From NCBI RefSeq assembly GCF_012844305.1, contig NZ_JABANE010000093.1, forward strand, positions 1 to 35,639: DNA of 35,639 nucleotides. Direction: 5' to 3'. The notes beneath the pieces were generated by a model. It did no database searches and was not told where the DNA came from. It was given only the letters and a program-made list of their open reading frames with translations. This DNA comes from Flammeovirga aprica JL-4 (GTDB taxonomy: Bacteria; Bacteroidota; Bacteroidia; Cytophagales; Flammeovirgaceae). Every line of letters begins with the position of its first letter. Within the stretch, counting starts at the first letter, position 1. A program made the translations under genes and the position numbers. This document shows, one piece after another, positions 8,390-17,504 of this stretch.

Positions 8390-8869
8390 ATGCAAGATAC
8401 TATCATACGAATTATAGACTTTTTTCACCGACCATTTGAAAAGTTTATACCTATTAAAACATTCAGATATGCCGCAATTGGAGGAGGGAACATGGCACTT
8501 GACTTAGTACTCTATTACCTGATTTTCCATTATGTGCTTGATCAAAAGAATGTTGACTTTGGGTTATTTGTAATGAGTTCACACATTGCCGCGTTGTTTA
8601 TGGTGTACCCCATCACCTTAACTTCCGGTTTTTTCTTGCAGAAATACATTACCTTCCAAGATTCCAACCTAAAAGGATGGGTGCAGTTTTTCAGGTATTT
8701 CCAAGTGAGTATAGGTTCTATTTTCATTAATTATATTCTGATGAAAGTATTTGTAGACATGATGCACTTCTACCCTACTCCTTCCAAACTGCTGACCACC
8801 ATTGTGGCTGTAATATTTGCCTATATTTCTCAACACTTCTATACTTTTAAAACAACCAAAGCCGAATAA
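8390..8869 (+). CDS. GtrA-like membrane protein
   Basis: A 159-residue protein with four predicted membrane helices (about 26-50, 57-90, 100-123, 130-153). The start of the first helix, FRYAAIGGGNMALDLVLYYL, matches the GtrA family pattern, and the C-terminal HFYTFK is also typical. GtrA proteins are thought to help flip undecaprenyl-linked sugars for cell-surface polysaccharides. No glycosyltransferase lies next to it, so its partner is elsewhere. It is a single gene with a -7 box close to the start. Confidence 0.85.
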   Translation: MQDTIIRIIDFFHRPFEKFIPIKTFRYAAIGGGNMALDLVLYYLIFHYVLDQKNVDFGLFVMSSHIAALFMVYPITLTSGFFLQKYITFQDSNLKGWVQFFRYFQVSIGSIFINYILMKVFVDMMHFYPTPSKLLTTIVAVIFAYISQHFYTFKTTKAE

Positions 8870-9001
8870 ACTTCCGCAGCATAAACACTACCTATACACT
8901 ACTGTACTTTCATTTTTTAAAACTAAAAACCAATTCATTTACTTCTTTATGGTGACATTTTATCACTCCATATATAAGTAAGTGAAAACAAAAATACTAC
9001 G

Positions 9002-9568
9002 ATGAAAAAATACTTAACAATCCTACTTGTCCTTACCAGCGTTTCATTAGCCAATGCTCAACTTGTGATAGTTGTACAGGCCGTGGCATCTACAATCAAA
9101 ACGCCGAATCAATTGGACAATGTCACCTTCTATCATTCTGGAGATTCTACAGTTGTGCCGATGACAAAACTCAAAAAAAATACTGTTAGTGAATTTGACA
9201 GTGTGAAAGTGAATACATTACTTTCTGCTAAAAAAGTGCAGAAGATATACGGAGAGCAAACAAAGCTTTCGGAGGTGCCTGAAGATGCTCTTTATTATGA
9301 ACACACTAAAAAATATCGAAATGCTCGAATGTCTACTATGTTTGCCGTTTCATCATGGACACTCGTACTCCTTAATCCTTATTTTCTAATTGTCGCTCCC
9401 CTGCCTACTACTCAAGCTATTCTTAGAGACAAAACAGTGGACAAATCTTATGTGCTAAGTGGCAAAGAATGGAGAACTTTCAAGAAGGATTATAAAGCCT
9501 ACAGAAAAACTTACCGAGGAAAAAATGTCATTGAGGAAACAGATACTGAAATATATGTTTCGAAATAA
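9002..9568 (+). CDS. secreted hypothetical protein
   Basis: A 188-residue protein with a signal peptide cleaved after LANA. It is basic, with repeated short Lys-rich segments, and has one hydrophobic stretch around residues 112-142 that could be a membrane segment or a buried helix. The C-terminus, KDYKAYRKTYRGKN, is strongly basic. No known domain was recognised. It is probably periplasmic or envelope-associated. Confidence 0.6.
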   Translation: MKKYLTILLVLTSVSLANAQLVIVVQAVASTIKTPNQLDNVTFYHSGDSTVVPMTKLKKNTVSEFDSVKVNTLLSAKKVQKIYGEQTKLSEVPEDALYYEHTKKYRNARMSTMFAVSSWTLVLLNPYFLIVAPLPTTQAILRDKTVDKSYVLSGKEWRTFKKDYKAYRKTYRGKNVIEETDTEIYVSK

Positions 9569-9705
9569 TTGATTAAATCGTAAAAAAAGGTACACATTTT
9601 TAAAATTATTAGTAAATATCTAATATTTACCCCATATTGATAATCTATTTAAAATCAACATCTTAATCAATTGTAGAACCCTTAAACTATACACATTTTA
9701 TTCTC

Positions 9706-9966
9706 ATGGAAGTTTTATTCAACTCAAAAAGTTATAACCTCAAATTTGATCACACTACAGATCTCAACTCAAGCCGTCAGTATATTGCCTCTACCAATGG
9801 TGATATTCTCTCCAGGTTATCACTCTTTAAGTACGATGTCGGTGAAGTACTGCCTGAAGGCGGACGAATCTCTCATATCCTCTCTTTTGATGAAATGGGA
9901 CAACTGGTTCAAGTAGAACTGGATAAACTTCCTAAGAGGCGACGAAAGAAGAAAGATGAAGAATAG
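9706..9966 (+). CDS. 86-residue protein with basic C-terminus
   Basis: A small soluble protein (MEVLFNSKSYNLKFDHTT...) with a mixed alpha/beta first part and a C-terminal KRRRKKKDEE tail that could bind nucleic acid. It has no signal peptide. A 13-bp terminator hairpin (9992-10026) follows 25 bases after the stop. Function is unknown. Confidence 0.6.
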   Translation: MEVLFNSKSYNLKFDHTTDLNSSRQYIASTNGDILSRLSLFKYDVGEVLPEGGRISHILSFDEMGQLVQVELDKLPKRRRKKKDEE

Positions 9967-9991
9967 ACCATAATAGTCAATCGCTATAGAT

Positions 9992-10036
9992 CACAGCACT
10001 TTTATTTGGATTTTAAAAGTGCTGTGTTTTTTTTGT
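9992..10036 (+). terminator. intrinsic terminator
   Basis: CACAGCACTTTTA (9992-10004) and TAAAAGTGCTGTG (10014-10026) form a perfect 13-bp stem, followed by a run of T. It closes the 86-aa gene and overlaps the earliest possible start of the next gene. Confidence 0.85.
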
Positions 10037-11038
10037 GTCAAAATTGAGAAGAATTTGAAAGCAGTATTAAAAAAAAGAAAAGAACTAGACACAAAACTTT
10101 GGGATGACTGCATAGCACACTCCCCTCAATCACTTCTGTTTGCATACTCATGGTATCTGGACCTAGTGGCTCCTGACTGGTGGGGTGTTGTAGTGGAGCA
10201 TAATGGAAAATACGTTTGGGCAATGCCCTTTCCAATATATGATAAAATGAATTTCCACTTTATTAAAATGCCTCTCTTTACACCCGAATTGGGCTATTTT
10301 TCTGCTTTGACAAACGCATCTTCTTTCCTGCCTGAAGCTATTCGACTCATCAAAGAATACGTTCCATACTGCATAGAGTATATAGGAAATAACGGTGGAG
10401 ACTACCCCGGATTTGAATGGGGACAGGACCTGAAAATTGAACTTTCTAAAGGGTATGAAAATAATATTTCACGCTTTTCAAAAACCAAAAGAAAAAACGT
10501 AAGACAATCAATAAAAAGGAATAATACGCCTGTTTTAGATCAGAATATAGAAGGTTTTCTGCACTTGTTCAGACAGTTTACTTTGCCCAAAATAGGCGTG
10601 ACAGATGATCAGGAAATCAGTACTCTTTTAAGAAAAATACTGCACATTTTAATAGAAAAAAAGTGCCTGAGGATTTATTCTGTTTATGGGGAAAATCATA
10701 AAATTGAGGCCTCTTCCATTTATATTGCGCATGAATCAAGGTGGCAATATTTTCTAAATACGGCCGATATTAAAGAGAAAAACAAACATGGCAGACTCCT
10801 TATTTTCAGTCAATTTCTTAAAGAAAAAACTGAAACTCAAAAACCCTTGCACCTTGGTGCTTATATTCAAATGCCTTCTTCAACCAGTGCATATGAGCAT
10901 GAAGTAAGAAAGCATTTTGAACAGCTGACCAATGAAAAAATAAAAGTGCCTTTTACCTCTTGGAACAACCTCCCATGGTACATTAATCTACCACACCAAA
11001 TCAAGAAAATTATTTTTAAAAAGGTCTTTAAGTACTAA
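10019..11038 (+). CDS. FemAB/GNAT-like acyltransferase, non-ATG start
   Basis: The protein carries a typical opening for FemAB-like proteins (LWDDCIAHSPQSLLFAYSWYL, then MPFPIYDK) and a later GNAT-like core with RFSKTKRKNVRQSIK and IEASSIYIAHESRWQYFLN. FemAB-related enzymes transfer aminoacyl or acyl groups, but the acceptor is not evident. No in-frame ATG exists before the core. The outer start is GTG at 10019, which lies inside the 3' arm of the upstream terminator. A TTG at 10055 is a better candidate (327 residues) if transcription begins after that terminator. The last 30 residues are basic and aromatic. Confidence 0.6.
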   Translation: MLCFFCVKIEKNLKAVLKKRKELDTKLWDDCIAHSPQSLLFAYSWYLDLVAPDWWGVVVEHNGKYVWAMPFPIYDKMNFHFIKMPLFTPELGYFSALTNASSFLPEAIRLIKEYVPYCIEYIGNNGGDYPGFEWGQDLKIELSKGYENNISRFSKTKRKNVRQSIKRNNTPVLDQNIEGFLHLFRQFTLPKIGVTDDQEISTLLRKILHILIEKKCLRIYSVYGENHKIEASSIYIAHESRWQYFLNTADIKEKNKHGRLLIFSQFLKEKTETQKPLHLGAYIQMPSSTSAYEHEVRKHFEQLTNEKIKVPFTSWNNLPWYINLPHQIKKIIFKKVFKY

Positions 11039-11187
11039 GACAAAAATATTTAATACTAATTCTGTTTATATTTTTGCGATTACTTCCTTCAAAAAATTTT
11101 AAATAGAACCACTATTGATACGTTTTTCAGCGTCGTCCTCACAAAAAATAATTCAGAATTAGTTATCATCTATTTTTGGCATAGTAC

Positions 11188-12387
11188 TTAAGAAGAAACT
11201 AAATTCGTTCTTTTTGCTGTCTTTTTAAGCGATAAATAAGTGAAGATACCGAGTGCTGAACAAGTTATCATTACGCCTAATATTGGATATAAAGTACCAT
11301 TATTCAACAAACTTGCTGTGGCTCCTGCAACTGCCCCGATGATGATTCCTACTACTCTCATTTGAGAATTGGCAATACCTGCATAATGCTTTTCAAACTT
11401 CTCTAAAGCAATTGCAGTGGCATTACCAGATATAAATCCTAATGTAGATACATGAAGCGTGATCAATGGCACTGTGTTATATAACGTTGGCGTAAATACA
11501 GTCACCACAATCAAGAGAAGCACCAATGAAGTGAAATGTATACTTAAACCAATGTTCATTAACCTTTCAGGCCCATATTTTTTGACTAGTACAGAGTTGA
11601 TTTTATTCATAATAATCAACGATAAACCATTTACTCCAAAAAGAATGGCGAACTGCTGTTCTCCTAATCCAAAATATTCTTGAAAAATAAAAGGAGCTGA
11701 GGTAAGATATGTGTACAACGCACCTGAAGGAATAGCCATGGCAGACATATAAGCCAATGCAGGCACATTATTATATACTTTTTTGATGCCCTGAAAAAAG
11801 TTATGCTCTTGTTTTCTGGGTTCCATTTTTTCCTCCAGACCAATCATCAAGAAAATCAAAACAGACAACCCATAAGCGGCAATAAAGATAAAAATAGACT
11901 TCCATGTGGAAATTGTCAGTAACAAGGCCCCTATTGAAGGAGCTACGAGAGGTGCACCCATTGCAATCATGGCCACCATAGACATAATACTCGCAGCTTC
12001 TTTCCCTTGAAAATTATCTCTAACTATGGCTGCTATCGAAACTCCAACAAACCCTGCTCCTATGGCCTGAATAAAACGCATCAAATAGAAGAATTCCAGC
12101 TGATTTACCATGGCAAGAATCAAACTGGCCACCATAGATATACCCAAACCTCTACTCACCACCCATTTTCTTCCTTTTATATCAGAAATATAACCGCCGT
12201 AAAGCTGTCCTATTCCAAAACCAAAAAAGAACAAGGATACATTGATTTCAACTTGTGAAAAAGTGACACCCATATCATCAGCTATTCTGCCAAATGCCGG
12301 AAGACAAGTATCGATATTGAATGGACCAATCATAGAGAGTGACCCCAACAGTAAAATGAATTGGTAGTGTTTGTTGTTGTTATTCAT
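11188..12387 (-). CDS. Bcr/CflA-type MFS drug exporter
   Basis: A 399-residue protein with about 12 hydrophobic segments. The opening MIGPFNIDTCLPAFGRIADD and GFGIGQLYGGYISDIKGRK match the Bcr/CflA subfamily and MFS motif A. This branch exports drugs and some metabolites by proton antiport in the inner membrane. It is transcribed alone, opposite to its neighbours. Confidence 0.85.
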   Translation of the reverse strand: MNNNNKHYQFILLLGSLSMIGPFNIDTCLPAFGRIADDMGVTFSQVEINVSLFFFGFGIGQLYGGYISDIKGRKWVVSRGLGISMVASLILAMVNQLEFFYLMRFIQAIGAGFVGVSIAAIVRDNFQGKEAASIMSMVAMIAMGAPLVAPSIGALLLTISTWKSIFIFIAAYGLSVLIFLMIGLEEKMEPRKQEHNFFQGIKKVYNNVPALAYMSAMAIPSGALYTYLTSAPFIFQEYFGLGEQQFAILFGVNGLSLIIMNKINSVLVKKYGPERLMNIGLSIHFTSLVLLLIVVTVFTPTLYNTVPLITLHVSTLGFISGNATAIALEKFEKHYAGIANSQMRVVGIIIGAVAGATASLLNNGTLYPILGVMITCSALGIFTYLSLKKTAKRTNLVSS

Positions 12388-12770
12388 GAAATGAGATATT
12401 TGTAAACAAAGGTCGTGGCATTTACATTACTATCAAAGCTTATGACCAACTTGTTTTATCACATTCGAATTAATTCACAGTTTCACCTTACCTTTCATCT
12501 ATTACCTCATTACTAACTATCTCTATTTCATAAGCTTCGCAAAACAGAAGTTTGTGGTTGATGAAGACGGTCAAAAATTAACAACAACAAAACTGAAGAA
12601 ATATACATTCACTTATTTATATTCTATTATTACAGCTAAAGGGAAAATAAAATTGCACTTTTTAAAGAATCTGTTTGAGGAAAATCTGATAATTATTGAA
12701 CATCTATACAAACTATCTTCTTTTATCCTAACTTTATTAATATCAAACGTCATACAATTTCCCCAGAACT
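12388..12770. other. intergenic spacer
   Basis: Divergent spacer between the exporter (-) and the SpoIIAA-like gene (+). A 75-codon frame at 12554-12781 overlaps the next start and has no coding character, so it is not called. No strong hairpin was found. Confidence 0.4.
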
Positions 12771-13169
12771 ATGGATTATAATATTTCAACAAACACTTAC
12801 TTAGTGAGACTAACATTAGAAGGGACACCACAGATGGATCCACTCGTTAAAGCACTTCAGGAATGTTCCGGCTTTATAAATCAGTACCACTCCAATTTAC
12901 TTTTCATTGATGGTTCCCGTTTGGTTTACCCTTTTGACATCACTGATAAGTTTAGTATTATCACAAAACTAAGTGAGCTAGGTTTTTCTAGAAAAATGCA
13001 AATTGTCGTAGTGACTTCCTCTACACATTTTGAAAGAAACACGCTCGAAACAATGGGTTATAACAGAGGGTGGAGTATTAATACTTTTAAAAAATTAGGT
13101 GAAGCTAAAGACTGGATCGATGCTTATATTGACATCAACAACGCTGAAAATCATATAAAAGTGTGCTAA
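12771..13169 (+). CDS. SpoIIAA-like/STAS-like protein
   Basis: A 132-residue soluble protein with an alternating beta-alpha layout: LVRLTLEG, NLLFIDGSRLV, MQIVVVTSSTHFE and a final helix GEAKDWIDAYID. The last motif is common in SpoIIAA-like/STAS-type proteins of Bacteroidota, often signalling modulators. No phosphorylatable serine can be fixed. Assignment is by pattern. Confidence 0.5.
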   Translation: MDYNISTNTYLVRLTLEGTPQMDPLVKALQECSGFINQYHSNLLFIDGSRLVYPFDITDKFSIITKLSELGFSRKMQIVVVTSSTHFERNTLETMGYNRGWSINTFKKLGEAKDWIDAYIDINNAENHIKVC

Positions 13170-13368
13170 AAAACAGAAAGAAACCAGTTATTTTGTAAGT
13201 ACTCTAACTAAAATCATTTAACGTTCACTTCTAAAAAAGTTCCCCACATCCCAATTTATCATTGCATATAACATCCCTTTTAAAATTATTTTAAGGTGTA
13301 TTTCTCATGTTTAGGATTAATTAACTGAGTTAATCAATTGAATAATGATGATTAAGTATTTTAATTTG

Positions 13369-13376
13369 TAATTTTG
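13369..13376 (+). promoter_or_regulatory. -7 box TAATTTTG before the DUF2490 gene
   Basis: An exact TAnnTTTG match 32 bases before the start. No TTG at usual spacing was found. Confidence 0.3.
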
Positions 13377-13407
13377 TTTTACATCAATCATTATTTAATA
13401 ACCGAAC

Positions 13408-14100
13408 ATGACAAAAGCTATATGCCGTATTCTCATAGGCTTCATTTTTGTTGTCATTGCTGCTAATAAATCATTTGCACAGGATGATATTTTGTGGTTA
13501 CATTATTTTAACCGCTATAAATTGTCCTATAAGTTTTCAATTGATTCTGACGTAGGGTATCGTTCTTATTTCCCCGAAGGAGAAAGGTGGCAAGGACGAA
13601 CAGGACTCCGTTATGATATAAATGATAATATGTATGTAAGAGGCGGAGTAATGTATGTAGCGGGCAGTGCGGCACGTCAAGAATTCAGGCCTTATCAGGA
13701 CTTTGTGTTTAATTCTAGGGTGAGCATTTTTACGATCACTCAAAGGGTCCGTTTTGAACAACAGCTATACTTTGACGGAACCGAAACAAGATTCCGTCTG
13801 AGATACAATCCTTCTGTAAAATTCTCTACTTTTCTAGGATATTGTACATTTGGGTGTGAACCTTTTTTTGTATTGAACGAAGAAAGCAGTAGAGTTGCCT
13901 CCAACAGATTGTATGTAGGCATTACTCGTAAAGCCTACAAAAATGTTTTTGTCACTGTGCAGTACATCAACGAAAGAAGCTATAATAAAGCAGAAACTTC
14001 TTTTCTTGATGAATCCAACATGATCAGAGTAAAAGTTTCCCATACAATCAAACCACTGAGAACAGGTCCGCTTTTTGGCCGTAAAAAAGCCTCAAGTTGA
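13408..14100 (+). CDS. DUF2490 outer-membrane barrel-like protein
   Basis: A 230-residue protein with a signal peptide cleaved near SFA|QDD. The mature part has a DUF2490 pattern: W..YFNRYKLSYKFSIDSDVGYR, then RTGLRYDINDNMYVRGG and RFRLRYNPSVKF, with many short aromatic-rich strands as in outer-membrane barrels. Function of the family is unknown. It is transcribed alone. Confidence 0.8.
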   Translation: MTKAICRILIGFIFVVIAANKSFAQDDILWLHYFNRYKLSYKFSIDSDVGYRSYFPEGERWQGRTGLRYDINDNMYVRGGVMYVAGSAARQEFRPYQDFVFNSRVSIFTITQRVRFEQQLYFDGTETRFRLRYNPSVKFSTFLGYCTFGCEPFFVLNEESSRVASNRLYVGITRKAYKNVFVTVQYINERSYNKAETSFLDESNMIRVKVSHTIKPLRTGPLFGRKKASS

Positions 14101-14362
14101 AAAGTAAGTACCTTGGTATAATTGAATGATGAGTAAAACAAACTCATATATGAGGATTTTAAACGAAGTTATCGTCAAATTCCAATCAATATTTCTACAA
14201 GCTTTCAATGACCGAGTATCAAAATACTCTCTTTTTCATTTTGGACTTGAAGTAAAATTAACTTTATCTAAATAGATCGTAATAGCAAAAACATCCTGCA
14301 CACAGTAGCGTACTATAGGGTGTATTTCAATTTATTCTAAAACCCTTAATCGCTTAATTGCT

Positions 14363-14518
14363 ATGGACGATTTCTTAACATTAGATTTAGACAACGATTT
14401 ATTATTAGATGATGAAGAAACTTCTTTTGAAGAACTTGAAGATATAGATAGTTCTGAGTGGGAAGATCAAATCGGTTCGCTAGAAAAATTTGATTTGGAT
14501 ATAGATGAAGAAATCTAA
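14363..14518 (+). CDS. 51-residue highly acidic microprotein
   Basis: ATG at 14363 opens a 51-codon frame rich in Asp and Glu (DDFLTLDLDNDLLLDDEE, ending DLDIDEEI). It has no signal or membrane segment and few basic residues. A stem-loop with T run follows at 14544-14580, so a real transcript is plausible. The extreme charge suggests a partner-binding or nucleic-acid-mimic role, but that is inference. Confidence 0.6.
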   Translation: MDDFLTLDLDNDLLLDDEETSFEELEDIDSSEWEDQIGSLEKFDLDIDEEI

Positions 14519-14543
14519 CCCGAATCATCGTTAAAAACTTTAG

Positions 14544-14580
14544 AGGTTGTTGCATTAAAATGTAACAACCTTTTCTTTTA
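14544..14580 (+). terminator. intrinsic terminator after the acidic microprotein
   Basis: AGGTTGTT (14544-14551) pairs with AACAACCT (14564-14571), with further pairs inside, then a T-rich run. Confidence 0.75.
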
Positions 14581-14762
14581 AAAAGCTAATTTTTTCGTTA
14601 AATTAGGTCAACATAAACGCAACACAGAAAACAAATAAAATTCTATAAATTTTGAACAGCACAAATCTGTTTGAGATCACAAAGAATAATTTTTCCAAAC
14701 ATACTCCAACATCGATATTACACCGATGAGAGTTGACCATTACTTTTTTCCTTAACCTTAAA

Positions 14763-14894
14763 ATGAGTACGAACATGAGAGACTTCAGAGAAAAAACAAC
14801 AGAACAACATGAGGTGTATAATGAAAGAAAACGTTATACAGAAGTACAAGTAGCTATCTCCGAACTAAACAAATCAAAAGAGAAAAAATCGTAG
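14763..14894 (+). CDS. 43-residue Lys/Glu-rich microprotein
   Basis: ATG at 14763 opens a 43-codon frame (MSTNMRDFREKTTEQH...VQVAISELNKSKEKKS) with alternating charges suited to a helix. It has its own terminator at 14925-14967. A dyad, ATCG...CGAT, lies upstream around 14712-14727. Size, lysine-rich end and an AISE element recall the 44-aa ORF at 3632. Function is unknown. Confidence 0.5.
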   Translation: MSTNMRDFREKTTEQHEVYNERKRYTEVQVAISELNKSKEKKS

Positions 14895-14924
14895 AAATCA
14901 GAAAATAAATTCTTAAAAAATCTT

Positions 14925-14967
14925 AAAAGGGCGATGTTTTTTAAAGCATTTCCCTTTTTTTTTCCAT
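14925..14967 (+). terminator. intrinsic terminator after the 43-aa ORF
   Basis: AAAAGGG (14925-14931) pairs with CCCTTTT (14952-14958), with ATG/CAT pairing inside, followed by T8. Confidence 0.7.
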
Positions 14968-15066
14968 TCACTCAAAAAATCATACCACTCACACAAAGCT
15001 CTTCAAAAGCTAAATTTAAAAATTCCTACATTTAAGACAGAGCATTTCAATAATGGGAATTTTAAA

Positions 15067-16227
15067 ATGGGCAAACAAAAAATTACTTCAATAACAAGCC
15101 TTAGGGCTCTTGCTGCTTTCTGGATAATTATACACCATGGCGACTTCTGTTTATTCTATAGGGATTTGGGTAGCGTCATTCCTAGAGAAGATTCAGGATT
15201 ATTGACCAAGGGATACTTATGGATTGACTTTTTCTTTTTATTAAGTGGTTATGTTATACATCATAACTATGGTCAACAGTTTATAAGAGGGTTTAACACG
15301 AAAAAAGCAAAGTTATTTATCTGGAATCGATTCACTAGAATTTATCCGCTGTATCTTTTCATGTTATGCACTTTAATAGCGGCTACTAAATTCTTCAGCT
15401 ATCATTACCCTTGGCTTATCGACGACAGCTGGGAGGCTTATTTTTCTTATGATCTTATTCCAAACCACATTTTTATGCTAAATGCCATGAATACTCATCA
15501 TGCGCTTTCATGGAATTTATTTTCATGGTCTGCAGGTGCATTATGGTGGACTTATGTGGTTGCAATATTATTTTTTGGGTTGATGGTAAGGCAAAAAATA
15601 GTTTCTGTTACCATAACATCTTTACTTTTATTTTTGGCTCTTTTTGGACTCATTTCCTATCACCCGAGTCATAGTCTCAACATCACATGGGATTACGGTT
15701 TTATCAGATGCATACTTGAATTTATGTTAGGAGTAAATTTATATTACTTGTATTTCAATAGGGCGGGTTTCAAAATTTTATCGAAAGATATATCATTCAT
15801 CATCTCCCTTTTACTTGTTCCATTAGCGTTTCATTTCAAAATAAACGACCTTCTTTTAATACCTATTTTTGCTCTTTTAATATTAACGACTTCTTATAAT
15901 AATGGAAAAGTCAGAGACGTTTTTGAACATCAGTTACCTAAAGCATTAGGAGAAATGTCTTATACTCTTTTCTTAGCTCATACTTTTATATTCTTTCTAT
16001 TTTGGTTCACACTCCCACATTGGAAAGCGTATCTACATATAGATGAGTTTTTGCCCATTGAGTACACTACGTTTTACCTTTCAATCATAACACTTTCTGT
16101 GATGCTTTCAATCCCTTTCCACCTGTATGTTGAAGAAATATCAATTGAGAAATTGAGGAAGAGCATCCAAAGCCCTAAAGAAGAAGAACAAGTGGAAGAA
16201 CCCCAACAATACAATGTTAGGTATTAA
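15067..16227 (+). CDS. acyltransferase 3 (OafA/YrhL-like) membrane enzyme
   Basis: A 386-residue protein with about 10 membrane segments. The N-terminus ITSLRALAAFWIIIHHGDF and LSGYVIHHNYG match the acyltransferase-3 fold, in which a His in the first segments is catalytic, and FIWNRFTRIYPLY is the family's conserved loop. These enzymes acetylate or otherwise acylate sugars of surface polysaccharides at the inner membrane. The target is unknown. It is transcribed alone; the inverted-repeat element at 16240-16367 follows 12 bases after its stop. Confidence 0.85.
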   Translation: MGKQKITSITSLRALAAFWIIIHHGDFCLFYRDLGSVIPREDSGLLTKGYLWIDFFFLLSGYVIHHNYGQQFIRGFNTKKAKLFIWNRFTRIYPLYLFMLCTLIAATKFFSYHYPWLIDDSWEAYFSYDLIPNHIFMLNAMNTHHALSWNLFSWSAGALWWTYVVAILFFGLMVRQKIVSVTITSLLLFLALFGLISYHPSHSLNITWDYGFIRCILEFMLGVNLYYLYFNRAGFKILSKDISFIISLLLVPLAFHFKINDLLLIPIFALLILTTSYNNGKVRDVFEHQLPKALGEMSYTLFLAHTFIFFLFWFTLPHWKAYLHIDEFLPIEYTTFYLSIITLSVMLSIPFHLYVEEISIEKLRKSIQSPKEEEQVEEPQQYNVRY

Positions 16228-16239
16228 AATATCAGTAAT

Positions 16240-16367
16240 GATGAATATGGTTTTTATGGCTATTTGTCAGGATAATTTTTTGTTAAGTACTAAGTCAAAA
16301 ATAAATCATAGTTAATTTTGAATTTGTACTTTCCTTCAAACAAACAACTTTAAAAACCATATTCATC
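16240..16367. repeat. 128-bp element with 17-bp perfect terminal inverted repeats
   Basis: GATGAATATGGTTTTTA (16240-16256) and its exact reverse complement (16351-16367) enclose 94 bp that contain an AAGTACTAAG tract. The tract AAGTACTAAG followed by ACAAAAAT also occurs at 11028-11047, just past the FemAB-like stop. It may be a MITE-like element or a long-stem transcription end between convergent genes. No flanking duplication was seen. Confidence 0.6.
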
Positions 16368-16409
16368 TTATTAGATCTGCTTTAGAGCATGTATGGAACA
16401 TCTCTTACA

Positions 16410-17504
16410 CTAATAATCTAAAAGGTCTAAGTGATACCTCTTAATTATCTTTTTCAACAATTCACCATAAAGCGGGGAAGTCGCATAGCCCACACCTCCA
16501 TATTTAGTTGAACCGATCATATCAGCCCATGAAGCATAATCTCTTCCTTGTGTAAAAAGTGGTGCGTATCTTTTCTGCTTATTGAGAAACAGTGAATGCG
16601 CCCTAAATGATTCCCATGGTGATTTGTACTCTGCAAATGAATCCTTCACTACGCATTTATACAAAACCTTTCCATTACGTTTTACTTTTTGAGAAGAGAC
16701 AATTATGCCTTTGTTTCTTTTGAATTCATCCTTTGTATAATACTCCGTAGTGGTAATTGGATTGGTTTTTCGTGATTTGTCTTTCACCCCGAAATAATTA
16801 TTACCAATCACTCTTTTACCGTACCCAGTTTCTAAAGCGGCTTGTGCCAACGTGATGGATGCAGGTACATGGTATTTTGCTTGCTCCATTAAAGCAGTCT
16901 CTATCTTTTTCAGAGGAGAAGTGGACGTAAAAAACGCATAAACATGTGGAGGTGCTTGCATCTGATCCAACACATGACTCTTAAACAGACTAGAGATTTT
17001 TGAATTGAGTTCGATCAAAGATTCACTTTCCAATTGATCTACCCTTGTTACTTTTTCCTCTATTAAATAATCAGTGACCAACAACTGACGCTCAATCTGA
17101 AAACGATCCAAAGAGGAAGCTACACTATTTAGTTTTTGCTCTTTATATTGATCTGAAATATTCTGGGTCGTTTTCACAGGAATAATAGTGGTGCTCGCTT
17201 GATTGACATCTTCTATGTCAATGCCAAAATCAGCAATAAACTCATCCATTGTTGGCTCTTGATTACTGTAGTGATACTGTATAGGGGCCTGTACAAAAAT
17301 GACTTTTTCTTCAGGACTAGAAAACAATTGCACCATCAGAATTGTGAACATTAATACGATCGTAGCCAGCAGGAGTTTTGGGTTGATGATGAACGAGTAA
17401 ACATTACCTCGGTAACGTAAATACAAATTGTTAGGAAACTTGATTCCTATGGATACATTATGACTAGAAACAGCTAATTCAGAGTGATTTTTAAGAAAGT
17501 ACAT
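16410..17504 (-). CDS. membrane-anchored GH73 glucosaminidase
   Basis: A 364-residue protein with one membrane segment (about 44-62), so it is probably a type II anchor facing the periplasm. Residues 70-190 are a low-complexity helical linker. The C-terminal domain has ITLAQAALETGYGK with catalytic Glu225 and NNYFGVK, the GH73 (FlgJ/autolysin) pattern, then SPWESFRAHSLFL and the AHSL-containing substrate region. It should cleave peptidoglycan between GlcNAc and MurNAc. It is transcribed alone. Confidence 0.88.
   Translation of the reverse strand: MYFLKNHSELAVSSHNVSIGIKFPNNLYLRYRGNVYSFIINPKLLLATIVLMFTILMVQLFSSPEEKVIFVQAPIQYHYSNQEPTMDEFIADFGIDIEDVNQASTTIIPVKTTQNISDQYKEQKLNSVASSLDRFQIERQLLVTDYLIEEKVTRVDQLESESLIELNSKISSLFKSHVLDQMQAPPHVYAFFTSTSPLKKIETALMEQAKYHVPASITLAQAALETGYGKRVIGNNYFGVKDKSRKTNPITTTEYYTKDEFKRNKGIIVSSQKVKRNGKVLYKCVVKDSFAEYKSPWESFRAHSLFLNKQKRYAPLFTQGRDYASWADMIGSTKYGGVGYATSPLYGELLKKIIKRYHLDLLDY

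Noticed and set aside
12554..12781. 75-codon plus-strand frame before the SpoIIAA-like gene
   Set aside because: It overlaps the next start, has no domain or coding bias, and no promoter or terminator of its own.
14363..14894. Toxin-antitoxin pair from the two microproteins
   Set aside because: Each ORF has its own terminator and neither resembles a known toxin or antitoxin.
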